64,000 nt of DNA from Salinicola endophyticus (GTDB lineage Bacteria; Pseudomonadota; Gammaproteobacteria; Pseudomonadales; Halomonadaceae): contig NZ_CP159578.1 of NCBI RefSeq assembly GCF_040536835.1, forward strand, positions 2,728,001 through 2,792,000. The letters run 5' to 3'. Within the stretch, counting starts at the first letter, position 1. Each line of letters starts with the position of its first letter. A model generated the notes under the pieces. The model made no database searches, was not told where the DNA came from, and saw only the letters and a list, made by a program, of their open reading frames with translations. The position numbers were made by a program, and so were the translations under genes. Below are positions 24,501 through 36,564 of this stretch, piece after piece.

Positions 24501-26363
24501 GTCGACCCCGCGATACTCGAAGGTGAAGTCATGAATCCAGTAGGTCTGGTGCTCGGTATCGATATGATAAGGGCGCTCGCTGATCACTCGCAGGCCCAGA
24601 TTCTCGAGCACCGGCAACATGTCGGAGAGCGGAATCGGCGAGTCGGCGTGATAGAGCTTGAGATTGACGCTATCGGCGCTGTTCTCGGCCAGATGATAGA
24701 GGCTGACACCGATCGGCGCGCCGTCGTCGAGCGCGCTCAGGTGGCGGATGTCATTGGCCGCGGTGCGCGCCGAGAAGTCGTCGCGGTAGCTGCCGGGGAA
24801 GGCGTCGCGGAACACCTGGGCCTGGCGGTTGCCCTCCTCCTCCCCGAGGCTTTCGATCAGCGCGCCGTGCAGATCCTCGCGCCAGTTGCGCGCCAGGAAG
24901 ATGACCTTCTTCTCCAGCGCGCGGCGATCGAACTCCACCGGCTCGTCGCCGTTGAAGCGCAGGGTGAACTGGATACGCGCCAGCACCGACTCCGAGAGAT
25001 AGGGGTTGAAGTCGGCGAAGGTGGCGTCGAGCTCCTCGCACAGCAGGTTCTGGATGCGCAGACGCAGATCGGTGGAGAAGATATCGCGCGGGACGAACAC
25101 CAGGCAGGAGTAGAACTGGCCGCAGCGGTCCTCACGGATGAACAGCCGCACGCGGCGGCGTTCGCGGATATTGAGAATGCCGAAAGCGGTCTGGCTCAGC
25201 TCTTCGATGGTGCTCTGGAACAGATCGTCGCGCGGGTGCACCTCGAGAATCTGCAGCAGCAGCTTGCCGTTGTGCCCCTTGGGATTGACCCCGGCAGCGT
25301 CGATCACCGCCTGCACCTTGCGCCGCAGTACCGGCACCGAGCGCGGTGATTCGTTGTAGACCAGCGAGGTGAACAGTCCGAAGAAGCGCCACTCGCCGAT
25401 CACCTTGCCCTGCTTGTCATGACGGGTGATGGCGATGTGGTCGGGGTAGGTCGGCCGGTGCACGCGCGCGTGATGTGAACTCTTGGCGAAACGCAGCAGC
25501 GCCGGCATGGGGCCCGGCTCCTCGTCGAGCTCGAAGCGTACCGACTCCTGGTAGCGCGGCTGGTCGAGCTTGAGCACCCCCAGCTCGCTGCCTTCGACCC
25601 GCGTCTCGCGCGCCTTGGCGCCGCTGCCGGAGAGCCGGCTCTCGGCGAAGCCGAGAAAGGTGAAGTGCTCGTCGAGCAGCCACTTGAGGAAGGCGACCGT
25701 CTCCTTCTGGTCCGCCGCGCTCACCGCCGCCGGGCGCTGGGCCTCGAGTTCGGTGATCACCTCGCGCAGCTTGTCGCACATCGGCTCGAAGTCGGTGACC
25801 GCGGTGCGCACGTCGCGCAGCACCTCGTGCAGGCTCTGCTCCAGGTCATCCAGCGTCGCCGTATCGGTATGGCGATCGATCTCGATCAGAATCAGCGACT
25901 CGCGCGATTCCGGCGCCTCCTTGGCGCGCGGCCCAGTGATCTTCAGCGCATGGTGACGAGCGTCGCGCTCGACCGCCAGCACCGCGTTGTGGATCGCATG
26001 CAGGGTCAGGCCGCGACGATTGAGCTCCATGCGCACCGAATCGACCAGAAACGGCATGTCCGGGTGCAGCACCGCAACCACGGTGTGGGGCGACTGCCAG
26101 CCGTGCTCTTCGAAGTTGGGGTTGAAGATGCGGACCTTGGCATCGCTGGGATCAAAGGTGCGCATGAAGTGCCACGCCGCCAGCGTGGCACCGTAGACAT
26201 CGTCCAGCTGGCGGTCGGCCGCCTCCTCGAAGGGCGCCGTGGCGTAGAGATCCTCGGCGAAGGCGGTGATCCGCTTCACCTTCTCCTCGGGAAGTCGCTT
26301 CGCCAGCTTCTCCCGCAGCTGCTCCAGAAACTCCGTCTTTCCTTCGATCGCGACGTGTTGCAT
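21531..26363 (-). CDS. gdhB: NAD-specific glutamate dehydrogenase, 180-kDa class
   Basis: A 1610-residue enzyme deaminating glutamate to 2-oxoglutarate in glutamate catabolism. It has a long N-terminal regulatory part containing ACT-like segments (VAVLHPDMPFLVDSVRMELNRRGL near 92-115), a central catalytic domain with VPVGAKGGFICKRMP near residue 844 and GIGDMAGDVFGNGMLLS near 983, and a C-terminal helical extension. Length is normal for the class. The ATG has an AGGTGA site. It is preceded by a 165-bp gap with no gene and ends near unusual repeats. Confidence 0.97.
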   Translation of the reverse strand: MQHVAIEGKTEFLEQLREKLAKRLPEEKVKRITAFAEDLYATAPFEEAADRQLDDVYGATLAAWHFMRTFDPSDAKVRIFNPNFEEHGWQSPHTVVAVLHPDMPFLVDSVRMELNRRGLTLHAIHNAVLAVERDARHHALKITGPRAKEAPESRESLILIEIDRHTDTATLDDLEQSLHEVLRDVRTAVTDFEPMCDKLREVITELEAQRPAAVSAADQKETVAFLKWLLDEHFTFLGFAESRLSGSGAKARETRVEGSELGVLKLDQPRYQESVRFELDEEPGPMPALLRFAKSSHHARVHRPTYPDHIAITRHDKQGKVIGEWRFFGLFTSLVYNESPRSVPVLRRKVQAVIDAAGVNPKGHNGKLLLQILEVHPRDDLFQSTIEELSQTAFGILNIRERRRVRLFIREDRCGQFYSCLVFVPRDIFSTDLRLRIQNLLCEELDATFADFNPYLSESVLARIQFTLRFNGDEPVEFDRRALEKKVIFLARNWREDLHGALIESLGEEEGNRQAQVFRDAFPGSYRDDFSARTAANDIRHLSALDDGAPIGVSLYHLAENSADSVNLKLYHADSPIPLSDMLPVLENLGLRVISERPYHIDTEHQTYWIHDFTFEYRGVDEVDLRAMRDNFIDAFSRIWVGDAENDAYNRLIIGAGLDWRQVAVLRAYARYLKQLRIGLSQDYIANTLAAHADITRGLSRLFEQRFAPNLDGDRDTRCQGAVDELNALLDQVASLNDDLLLRRYVDLIQATVRTNYFQPREDGSAKAYISFKLEPSKVPGMPKPRPMFEVFVYSPRMEGVHLRGGKVARGGLRWSDRNEDFRTEILGLMKAQQVKNSVIVPVGAKGGFICKRMPENGDRDAIQAEGIECYRLLIRGLLDITDNLDGTEVVPPQAVVRHDPDDPYLVVAADKGTATFSDYANAISLEYDFWLRDAFASGGAQGYDHKGMAITARGAWESVKRHFREMGLNTQKDEFSVLGIGDMAGDVFGNGMLLSDKIRLVAAFNHRHIFVDPTPDAAKSFAERKRLFETPRSSWSDYDEGRISEGGGVFSRDAKSIAISAPMKKTFGIEADKLSPNDLINAMLKSSVDLIWNGGIGTYVKAHDESHADVGDKANDGLRIDGRELNCRVVGEGGNLGLTQRGRMEAAAKGIRVNTDFIDNAGGVNCSDHEVNIKILLDGIVQRGDMTEKQRNQLLVEMTDEVGELVVRDNYRQTQALSLAELQSLEGMGPYRRFINELEAAGSLDRELEFLPSDEQLGERSNADGGLTLPELSVLISYAKSTLKSDLIAAELPNDPQLQQHVAKAFPTTLTERFADDLAQHRLKREIVATQIANDLVDHMGITFVRQLRDSTGASRVEIAQAYVIARDSFGFNRLWEQIEALDYRVESQVQYRMMLDLMRLMRRATRWFLRHRGTLSVKECVEQFAPQLAQLQEDIGNRLKGDEREAWEGRRDELVEAGVPKAQAAVVAAASSLYAGLGIIQAARVSGEKLKRVAEVYYAIGHQLELPWMTRQINALEVRDSWQMQARETFRDDLDRQQLALTVKVLGMSDAPREVEARVTRWQDQHAALFERWNALLGEINAGTQVSFALIAVAIRELVDLAESESDG

Positions 26364-26528
26364 CTATCACCTCGGCTGGCACCGGCCGTCGATATGGCGG
26401 CCGCATTCACGTGGGGCGAAGCTTACGCCAGCGCCCGAGGGCGCCCTATCCACTTGAAGCTTCGTTATGGCGCATGTCGCTTACGCATCATGACACCCAC
26501 CATACGACGCCGGTGCGACTTGACAAAT

Positions 26529-27653
26529 TCAGGCCGTCTCGCGGCGCTCGAGCACGACCCCGCACTCGCAGTGGTCGGTCCAGGGAAACTGGTCGAACAG
26601 CGCCATCCGCGTGATCCGATGCGTCTGGGTGAGCTGCGCCAGATTGACCGCCAAACTGTCGGGGTTGCAGGAAATATAGACGATTCGCGGATACTCCATC
26701 AGCGGCGCACAGCTGGCGGCATCGAGCCCGGCCCGCGGCGGATCGACCAGCACGGTGGAGAAGTCGCACTCATCGAGCGCCATCGCTGCCACCCGGCGCC
26801 CCTGCTTCTCGCCGGCCAGGGCCTGAGCAAACTCCTCCGCCGACATCCGCGCCACATGGACGTTGTCGATGCCGTTGGCGGCGAGGTTGGCCTGGGCCGA
26901 GGCCACCGAGGTCCGCGAGATTTCGGTGGCGACCACGCGGCGGAAGTTCTCCGCCAGCGCCACGGTGAAATTGCCGTTGCCGCAGTAGAGCTCGACCAGA
27001 TCGCCCGCGCTGTGGCGCGTGGCGTCCCGCGCCCAGCCGAGCATGGCGCGGCAGATCTCGGCGTTGGGCTGGGTGAAGCTGTTCTCCACCTGCTGATAGT
27101 GGAACTCGCGCCCTTCGACCGTCAGGCGCTCCCACACGTGATCACGCTCGAGCACCAGGCGCTGTTTGCGCGAGCGCCCGATCAGCGCCACACCCAGTGT
27201 CGTCTGCAGCTCGCGGGCACGCTGCTCCCACTCGGCATCCAGCGGCTTGTGGTAGATCAGCGTCACCAGCGCCTCACCGCTGAGCGTGGTCAGGAACTCG
27301 ACCTGGAACAGCTTGCGCCGCAGCGTGGTGTCGTCGCGAATCGCCTCCAGCAGTTGGGGCATCAGCGCATTGATGCGCTCGCCGGCGACCGGGAAACGAT
27401 CGACCCGGACCACCTTCTGGGCCACCCGTCCCTTGTGAAGCGGGGCCTCGGGGTCGGGCTCGAACATGGCGTAGTAGAGATCGTCCCCCTCGTGCCAGAG
27501 GCGGAACTCGGCGCGCATGCGGTAGTGCATCGGTGGCGAGGCGAAGACCTCCAGCGGCGGCGGGTCGAAGGCGGCGAACTGCTGCTCGATCCGCGCGCGC
27601 TTGGCCGCGAGCTGGGCGTCGTAGCGCGCCGGGTCGATGGTGGTGATGACCAC
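26529..27653 (-). CDS. trmA: tRNA (uracil-5-)-methyltransferase TrmA
   Basis: A 374-residue SAM enzyme forming m5U54 in the T-loop of tRNAs. It has SAM motif ELYCGNGNFTVALA near 221, FSTVLVDPPRAGLD, and the catalytic cysteine in YISCNPDSL near 328. E. coli TrmA is of similar length. The GTG at 27653 was selected because a GAGGAG site lies six bases upstream and similarity starts at once (DPARYDAQLAAK). The longer open frame to 27845 lies within murI. It follows murI by 10 bp, so the two are co-transcribed. Confidence 0.94.
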   Translation of the reverse strand: MVITTIDPARYDAQLAAKRARIEQQFAAFDPPPLEVFASPPMHYRMRAEFRLWHEGDDLYYAMFEPDPEAPLHKGRVAQKVVRVDRFPVAGERINALMPQLLEAIRDDTTLRRKLFQVEFLTTLSGEALVTLIYHKPLDAEWEQRARELQTTLGVALIGRSRKQRLVLERDHVWERLTVEGREFHYQQVENSFTQPNAEICRAMLGWARDATRHSAGDLVELYCGNGNFTVALAENFRRVVATEISRTSVASAQANLAANGIDNVHVARMSAEEFAQALAGEKQGRRVAAMALDECDFSTVLVDPPRAGLDAASCAPLMEYPRIVYISCNPDSLAVNLAQLTQTHRITRMALFDQFPWTDHCECGVVLERRETA

Positions 27654-27663
27654 GAAAAACTCC

Positions 27664-28503
27664 TCAATCGATAGCGGAAATAGCAGTGTCTGCGGGCACC
27701 ATAGCGACCGTCGGCAGAGGCCGCGGCGGGGCAAAGCCGAAACCGGCCAGTGCCGTGGCCAGCCCGGTGGCGTCGGCACCGGTCGCCCAGCTGGCGCCGG
27801 TCGTCGCCGCGGGCAGCGTGGCCACCGGCGCGGCCAGGGGCGCAATACCCAGCACCTGCCCCAGGCGGCGCGCGATCGCGGCGCCCGAATCGATCCAGCG
27901 GATCGGCCGTGGCGCCTGCGCTTCGAGCTCGGCGCGCAGCAGCGGAAAGTGGGTACATCCCAGCACCACGGTGTCCAGGGCCGGCTCGCGCCACAGCGGC
28001 GTCAGCGCCGCGGCCAGCGCCTCGCGGTCGAGCTCGCCACCGGCCAGCTTGCGCTCGGCGGCGACCACCAGGGTGTCCGCGGCGACGCCGACGAGCCGGC
28101 AGTCGGCGGCGAAATCGGCCACCAGTCGCTGCAGATAAGAGCGCTTGAGGGTGGCGGTGGTCGCCAGCACGCCGATCACCCGCGAGCGGCTGACCTCCCC
28201 GGCGGTCTTGATCGCCGGCACCGTGCCCACTACCGGGATCGTCAAGCGCGCGCGCAGCGCCTCCAGCGCCAGCGTACTGGCAGTGTTGCAGGCGATCACC
28301 AGCGCCCGCGGTCGGCTCTCGGCGCAGGCCGCCAGGCAGACCTCGACGGTCCGCGCCACCAGCCAGGCATCCGGCTTGGTGCCATAGGGCAAGGCGGCGT
28401 TGTCGCAGACGTAGTCGAGGCCGAGCTGGGGCAGCCAGCGCCGGATCTCGGCGCTGACCGAAAGCCCGCCGACACCGGAGTCGAAGATCAGTGCATCACG
28501 CAT
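27664..28503 (-). CDS. murI: Glutamate racemase
   Basis: A 279-residue racemase supplying D-glutamate for peptidoglycan. Both catalytic cysteines are visible, in IACNTAS near residue 72 and in LGCTHFPLL near 181. The N-terminus IFDSGVGGLSV is canonical. After about residue 225 the C-terminus is Ala/Pro-rich and diverged. The gene overlaps the upstream LysR gene by 8 bp and is followed by trmA. Confidence 0.96.
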   Translation of the reverse strand: MRDALIFDSGVGGLSVSAEIRRWLPQLGLDYVCDNAALPYGTKPDAWLVARTVEVCLAACAESRPRALVIACNTASTLALEALRARLTIPVVGTVPAIKTAGEVSRSRVIGVLATTATLKRSYLQRLVADFAADCRLVGVAADTLVVAAERKLAGGELDREALAAALTPLWREPALDTVVLGCTHFPLLRAELEAQAPRPIRWIDSGAAIARRLGQVLGIAPLAAPVATLPAATTGASWATGADATGLATALAGFGFAPPRPLPTVAMVPADTAISAID

Positions 28504-29395
28504 GGGTCGGGCTCCCGGCGAAGTGGGTCAGCAGCGTTTCGATCAGCGCACGCAGGCGCGCCGGCATGAAGTCACGCTCGGCGTAGAGCAGATGCACGTC
28601 GAGCGCGGGGATCGGAAACGTCTCGAGCAGACGCACCAGGCGCCCTGCCGCCACCTCGGGCTCGCCCAGGAAGGCAGGCTTGACCACCAACCCCATGCCC
28701 AGCGCCGCGGCCTCGATCAGCGCGCGCCCGTTGTTGCACGTCAGCGCTGGACGAAAGCGCACACGCTGCAGCTCGCCGTCGACCTCGAAGGTCCACTGCG
28801 GCCCCTGACGTGCCAGCGAGTAGTGGAGGCAGCGGTGGTGCTTGAGCGCCCCCGGGTGATCGGGGCTGCCGTGACGGCGCAGGTAGTCGGGGGCACCGTA
28901 GAGGTAGCGCGGCATGCGCATCAGCGGCCGGGCGATCAGGCTCGAATCCTCGAGCGCGCCTATCCGCACCACCAGATCGTAATCCTCGGCCAGCAGATCG
29001 ACATGGCGATCCTCGAGCACCAGCTCCAGGGTGACCGCCGGATGCGCCTGTTCGAAGGCATCGAGCACCACCATCAGTGCCTGAGCGCCAAAATCCATGG
29101 GTGCCGACAACCTTAGGCGGCCGCGAATCTCGCCGCGCTGCTCGCCCAGCCCCGCCTCCAGCTCATCGAGCTCGTCGAGTAGCCGCACGGTGGTGGTCAG
29201 ATAGCGCTCACCCTCTGCCGTCAGCTGCAGCCGCCGCGTGGTACGGGCGAGCAGACGCACCCCGAGACTCTCCTCGAGGCGCGATATCTGCTTGCTGACC
29301 ATGGCATTGGACACACCCAGCCGGCGGGCGCCGCCGGCAAAGCTGCCGGCCTCGACCACGGCCCGAAACACCTGCATCGCCTGTAGCCGATCCAT
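28496..29395 (-). CDS. LysR-type transcriptional regulator
   Basis: A 299-residue full-length LysR protein. The HTH spans MQVFRAVVEAGSFAGGARRLGVSNAMVSKQISRLEESLGVRLLART split over residues 7-55, and an RSP-type effector domain follows. The N-terminus is of the DsdC/AaeR-like group. It is the first gene of a minus-strand unit with murI and trmA, overlapping murI by 8 bp. A GGGAG site supports the start. Regulators of this type usually stand divergent from their target, so this same-strand overlap is unusual. Target and ligand are unknown. Confidence 0.93.
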   Translation of the reverse strand: MDRLQAMQVFRAVVEAGSFAGGARRLGVSNAMVSKQISRLEESLGVRLLARTTRRLQLTAEGERYLTTTVRLLDELDELEAGLGEQRGEIRGRLRLSAPMDFGAQALMVVLDAFEQAHPAVTLELVLEDRHVDLLAEDYDLVVRIGALEDSSLIARPLMRMPRYLYGAPDYLRRHGSPDHPGALKHHRCLHYSLARQGPQWTFEVDGELQRVRFRPALTCNNGRALIEAAALGMGLVVKPAFLGEPEVAAGRLVRLLETFPIPALDVHLLYAERDFMPARLRALIETLLTHFAGSPTHA

Positions 29396-29505
29396 CCCGG
29401 CTCCCTCTCACTCTCTCGGGCGCCCATTCTACGCAAAGCGATGACGATCGCGCAGTGCGATCGTCATCGGGGCATCGTGCAGCGCGGGCCGGCAGCCCGC
29501 CGCGA

Positions 29506-30060
29506 TCAGGACTCGAGGGGCGAAGGCGCGTCGCGGAACTCGGAATAGAGCTCCGGGTAGGCCTCCTGCAGCCGTGACAGTTCGGACTCCGCCTGAGGCG
29601 GCATTTCGGCGGCCAGACGTGCCAGGTCGTCATCGTCGAAGTGTTCGCGAATCAGCGGGAACAGCTCCTCGCGCTCGGCACGCAGATAGGCGCGATGGGC
29701 GTCGAGATAGGCGCGCAGATCCTCGGCGAACTTGTCCATCGGCATCACCCCATCCATCAGGATCATGTCAATGTCGCCGGAGAGCCGCATCAACTGCTCG
29801 TGCAGATGCTGGTAGTCCTCCGCCAGCCGCGCGAACAGCGCATCGGTATCGGTGGCCCGGCTGGAGAGTTGCTCGCGGCAAATGCGCTCCAGCGGAATGG
29901 TGAAGCCGCTCATGTAGTCGAGAATGTAGTCCACCACCTCACGAATCAGGCGGAAGTTGGGGCGTTCACCATCGGCGAGCGTCTTGTGCTTGAGCTGCAG
30001 CACGTGGAGCAGACGCGCCATGTTGGCGTGATCCTGGCGCAGTTGAGTCAGCATGGGCAT
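29506..30060 (-). CDS. Hemerythrin-like (HHE) domain protein, iron site incomplete
   Basis: A 184-residue helical-bundle protein of the hemerythrin HHE class. The first ligand His11 (LRQDHANMARLL), ERPNFRLIREVVDYILDY, a later EDYQHLHEQL histidine pair and a C-terminal H-x5-E segment (HRAYLRAEREELFP) fit the family. At residues 54-55, where relatives have the HH of an HHPxE motif, this protein has Thr-Ile (TIPLE). Metal binding may therefore be altered or lost. The ATG at 30060 is set by an AGGAG site; the open frame to 30171 is not credible. Relatives are linked to oxygen, NO or iron sensing. Confidence 0.82.
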   Translation of the reverse strand: MPMLTQLRQDHANMARLLHVLQLKHKTLADGERPNFRLIREVVDYILDYMSGFTIPLERICREQLSSRATDTDALFARLAEDYQHLHEQLMRLSGDIDMILMDGVMPMDKFAEDLRAYLDAHRAYLRAEREELFPLIREHFDDDDLARLAAEMPPQAESELSRLQEAYPELYSEFRDAPSPLES

Positions 30061-30497
30061 GGGAGTTCTCCTGTCCGTGCGGCGGCAATGGCGACGAGCG
30101 TGAAGCGGCGAGACTGATATCCAGCGTGCCGAGACCTGAGGTTTTGCATACAGATCGTAGTGTAGCGGCACTCGAGGGCCAGCGTGTAGTGCCTTCGCAC
30201 CGGCCGTGTGACCTGCAGCGAACGCGCCCCAGGGCCTTCGAGCGGGCCGCGCCGGAACGTTCGACCCGCAGTGCCCATACTGTGTCAGGACACACTTGGG
30301 TAGAATCGACGACGTGACGTTCGCACTGCCCGGGAGCCATCTGGCCAGGCTCGCGAGTACGCACGCGACCTGCGCCTCGAATGGCCCTCGAATGTCTTAC
30401 CCTAGCGGGTTTGGGAGAGAAAGCCCTACGCCTTAAGTCGCGATTGGCGTAGTGAAATGTACCCGCTCGTTGCCGAGCGCAAACCGGAAGTAAGCCG
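30061..30497. other. Divergent gap, hemerythrin-like gene / rarA
   Basis: 437 bp without a credible gene. It must contain both promoters, but no consensus pair stands out. One short dyad, TGTGTC-AG-GACACA, lies at 30281-30294. Confidence 0.5.
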
Positions 30498-31835
30498 ATG
30501 GACCTCTTTGCCAATAGCGCCCCCCAGGACAATGCGCCGCTCGCCTACCGCATGCGGCCGACAAGTCTCGACGACTATGTCGGCCAGGAGGCACTGGTCG
30601 GCCCGGGCAAGCCACTGCGGCGCATGGCCGAGAGCGGCAGCGTGCGCTCGATGATCCTGTGGGGCCCGCCGGGGGTGGGCAAGACCACCCTCGCGGACAT
30701 CCTCGCCGAGGCGTCGGGTGCCCGGCTCGAAAAGCTCTCGGCGGTGATGGCCGGGGTCAAGGAGATCCGCGCCGCAGTGGAGCGGGCCCAGGAGGCGCGG
30801 CTGCGCGAGCGTCAGACGCTGCTGTTCCTCGACGAGATCCACCGCCTCAACAAGAGCCAGCAGGACGCCCTGCTGCCGCACGTGGAGTCGGGCCTGTTGA
30901 CGCTGATCGGCGCCACCACCGAGAACCCCTCGTTCGAGGTCAACTCCGCACTGCTGTCGCGGGCCCGGGTCTACGTGCTCAAGGCGCTCGACGAGCAGGC
31001 GCTGATCACGGTGATCAAGCGCGCCCTGGGCGACCCCGAGCGCGGCCTCGGCCAGCGCGACATCCGCGCCAGCGACGAGGCCCTGGCGATCCTCGCCCGC
31101 GCCGCGGCGGGGGATGCACGGCGCGCCCTGGGGCTGCTGGAGACCGCCTGCGACTTCACCGGTCGCGACGAGCATGGCGAGACTCTGGAACGTGACGCCG
31201 TGGTCGAGGTGATCGGCCATCAGGCGGCGGCCTTCGATAAGCAGGGCGAGCACTATTACGACCTGCTCTCGGCGATCCACAAGTCGATACGCTCATCGCG
31301 GCCCGACGCCGCCCTGCTCTATATGGCCCAGTTCATGCAGGGTGGCGGCGACCCGCTGGACGTGGTGCGCCGGCTCACCGCGATCGCCTCGGAGGACGTC
31401 GGCAACGCCGACCCACGCGCCCTGCCGCTGGTGATCGCCGCCTGGGATGCCTACCTGCGCCTGGGCGACTACGAAGGCCAGCGCGCCATCGCCCACGCCG
31501 CCATCCATCTCGCCACCGCGCCCAAGAGCAACCGGGTCGACCAGGCCTGGGCCCAGGCCAAGGCGTTCGTGGCCGAGCATGCCGATCTCGAGGTCCCGGT
31601 CTATCTGCGCAATGCGCCGACCCAATTGATGGCCTCACTGGGCTACGGCGAGGGCTATCGCTATGCCCACAGCGAGCCCAACGGCTACCCCGCCGGCAGC
31701 GCCCACGACTGCTGGCCAGCGGCGCTGCCCAAGGCCAGTTTCTACGTGCCCAGTGAGTTCGGTCAGGAGAAGCGCTACCAGCAGATGCAGGCGTGGCGTG
31801 ACGAGCTCGACCGCGAGGCCGACCGTCAGGCTTGA
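30498..31835 (+). CDS. rarA: Replication-associated recombination protein A (AAA+ ATPase)
   Basis: A 445-residue AAA+ protein of the RarA/MgsA/WRNIP1 group acting at stalled replication forks. Walker A is GPPGVGKTT near residue 56 and Walker [23 protein letters not shown] near 110. Sensor and C-terminal tetramerisation segments ([40 protein letters not shown]) are all present. In E. coli rarA lies downstream of ftsK-lolA on the same strand. Here it is inverted and converges on lolA. Confidence 0.96.
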   Translation: MDLFANSAPQDNAPLAYRMRPTSLDDYVGQEALVGPGKPLRRMAESGSVRSMILWGPPGVGKTTLADILAEASGARLEKLSAVMAGVKEIRAAVERAQEARLRERQTLLFLDEIHRLNKSQQDALLPHVESGLLTLIGATTENPSFEVNSALLSRARVYVLKALDEQALITVIKRALGDPERGLGQRDIRASDEALAILARAAAGDARRALGLLETACDFTGRDEHGETLERDAVVEVIGHQAAAFDKQGEHYYDLLSAIHKSIRSSRPDAALLYMAQFMQGGGDPLDVVRRLTAIASEDVGNADPRALPLVIAAWDAYLRLGDYEGQRAIAHAAIHLATAPKSNRVDQAWAQAKAFVAEHADLEVPVYLRNAPTQLMASLGYGEGYRYAHSEPNGYPAGSAHDCWPAALPKASFYVPSEFGQEKRYQQMQAWRDELDREADRQA

Positions 31836-31937
31836 GAGGGTGTTTGCAAAATGCCTGCGCTCGGCCATACGGCGGCAGTGGGCCAAGCATGAGCGCGGCG
31901 GCGAGCAAGCGGCCCGGAGGACGGGCCGCCACAAAGC

Positions 31938-32579
31938 TCAGGGGGAAGCGGGTGACTGCTCGCGAATGACGTCGGCGCCGGCGGGAATCTCGAAGCGGAA
32001 CTTGGCCGGGTCGATGCTGCCGTTGACCTCGGCGTCGTCGAACTTGATCGCGGTGCGCTGGCCAGTGCTGTCGGTCATCTGCAGCATGCCCAGCTTCTCG
32101 CTGTAGAAGGTCAGCTTGAGCTGCTCGAACAGGGTGTCGTTGGCCTTGGGCTTGAGCGTGAAGGTCTCGCCGGTGCCCTGCTGCTGCCCCGTCACCTCAT
32201 AGTTCTGCGCCAGCTCCGAGGCGCTGCCGGAGAGCAGCAGCGCCGGCGTGTGGGTAACGCGGTCGTCGAGCGGCTGGATCGTGGCCTGCTCGAGGTCGGG
32301 GTCGTAGAGCGTCACCTCCTGGCCGTTGGAGACCACGATCTGGCGATAGGGCTCGTTCACCTCCCAGCGGAAGTGACCGGGCCGCGACAGCCACATATGG
32401 CCACTGGTGTCCTGCAGGCTGGAGCCCGAGGCGTCCAGGATCTGCTGATCGAAATCCGCCGAGTAGGTCTTGAGCGGTTCGAGCAGCCGGGTCAGGCGGT
32501 CGACCGAGGCCGGGTCGGCGTGTGCGGCCTGGGTCGCCAGCAGCAGCGCAGCGGCGGCCAGGCTCTTCGTCATTCGCAT
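31938..32579 (-). CDS. lolA: Outer-membrane lipoprotein carrier protein LolA
   Basis: A 213-residue periplasmic chaperone carrying lipoproteins from LolCDE to LolB. It has a signal peptide at residues 1-21 (ending AAHA), then RLTRLLEPLKTYSADFDQ, GHMWLSRPGHFRWEVNEPY and YDPDLEQATIQPL, all LolA hallmarks. The ATG at 32579 gives a six-base spacing to AAGGA. An ATG at 32585 would touch the ribosome-binding site. It follows ftsK by 55 bp, the conserved ftsK-lolA pair. Confidence 0.96.
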   Translation of the reverse strand: MRMTKSLAAAALLLATQAAHADPASVDRLTRLLEPLKTYSADFDQQILDASGSSLQDTSGHMWLSRPGHFRWEVNEPYRQIVVSNGQEVTLYDPDLEQATIQPLDDRVTHTPALLLSGSASELAQNYEVTGQQQGTGETFTLKPKANDTLFEQLKLTFYSEKLGMLQMTDSTGQRTAIKFDDAEVNGSIDPAKFRFEIPAGADVIREQSPASP

Positions 32580-32634
32580 GGGCATTCCTTGTCTGTGTGC
32601 AGAGAACATGATCCTTGGACAGCGGGATGGCGGC

Positions 32635-36360
<3,726 letters not shown>

Positions 36361-36525
36361 ACGCTCAACCCCCTCGCGCCTGCTTCCGGCAGGACGCCTC
36401 AACGGCCGCGTTCCCGTGGGCCTTGCGTGGTGCCCGGGTCGGCGGCGATGCACCACCGGCCCGCGACGGCGGGCCGATTTCCTCGACCCGCCATCATACC
36501 GGGGCCCGCGTCGACATCACAGGGG

Positions 36526-36554
36526 GGCGCCGCACCCGGCACGAGTGCGGCGCC
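36526..36554 (-). terminator. Hairpin after the chemoreceptor gene
   Basis: A perfect 10-bp stem GGCGCCGCAC/GTGCGGCGCC with a 9-nt loop lies 11 bp past the chemoreceptor stop. No T-tract follows on the minus strand. Confidence 0.55.
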
Positions 36555-36564
36555 GGGGGTGGGG

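Noticed and set aside
23337..25349. 670-codon plus-strand open frame, and another at 25665-27674
   Set aside because: Both are opposite gdhB or trmA. High GC keeps the antisense frames open, and their translations are low-complexity and unrelated to any family I recognise.
30281..30294. TGTGTC-AG-GACACA dyad before rarA
   Set aside because: Only 6-bp arms and 200 bp from the gene, with no partner site. Not distinguishable from chance.
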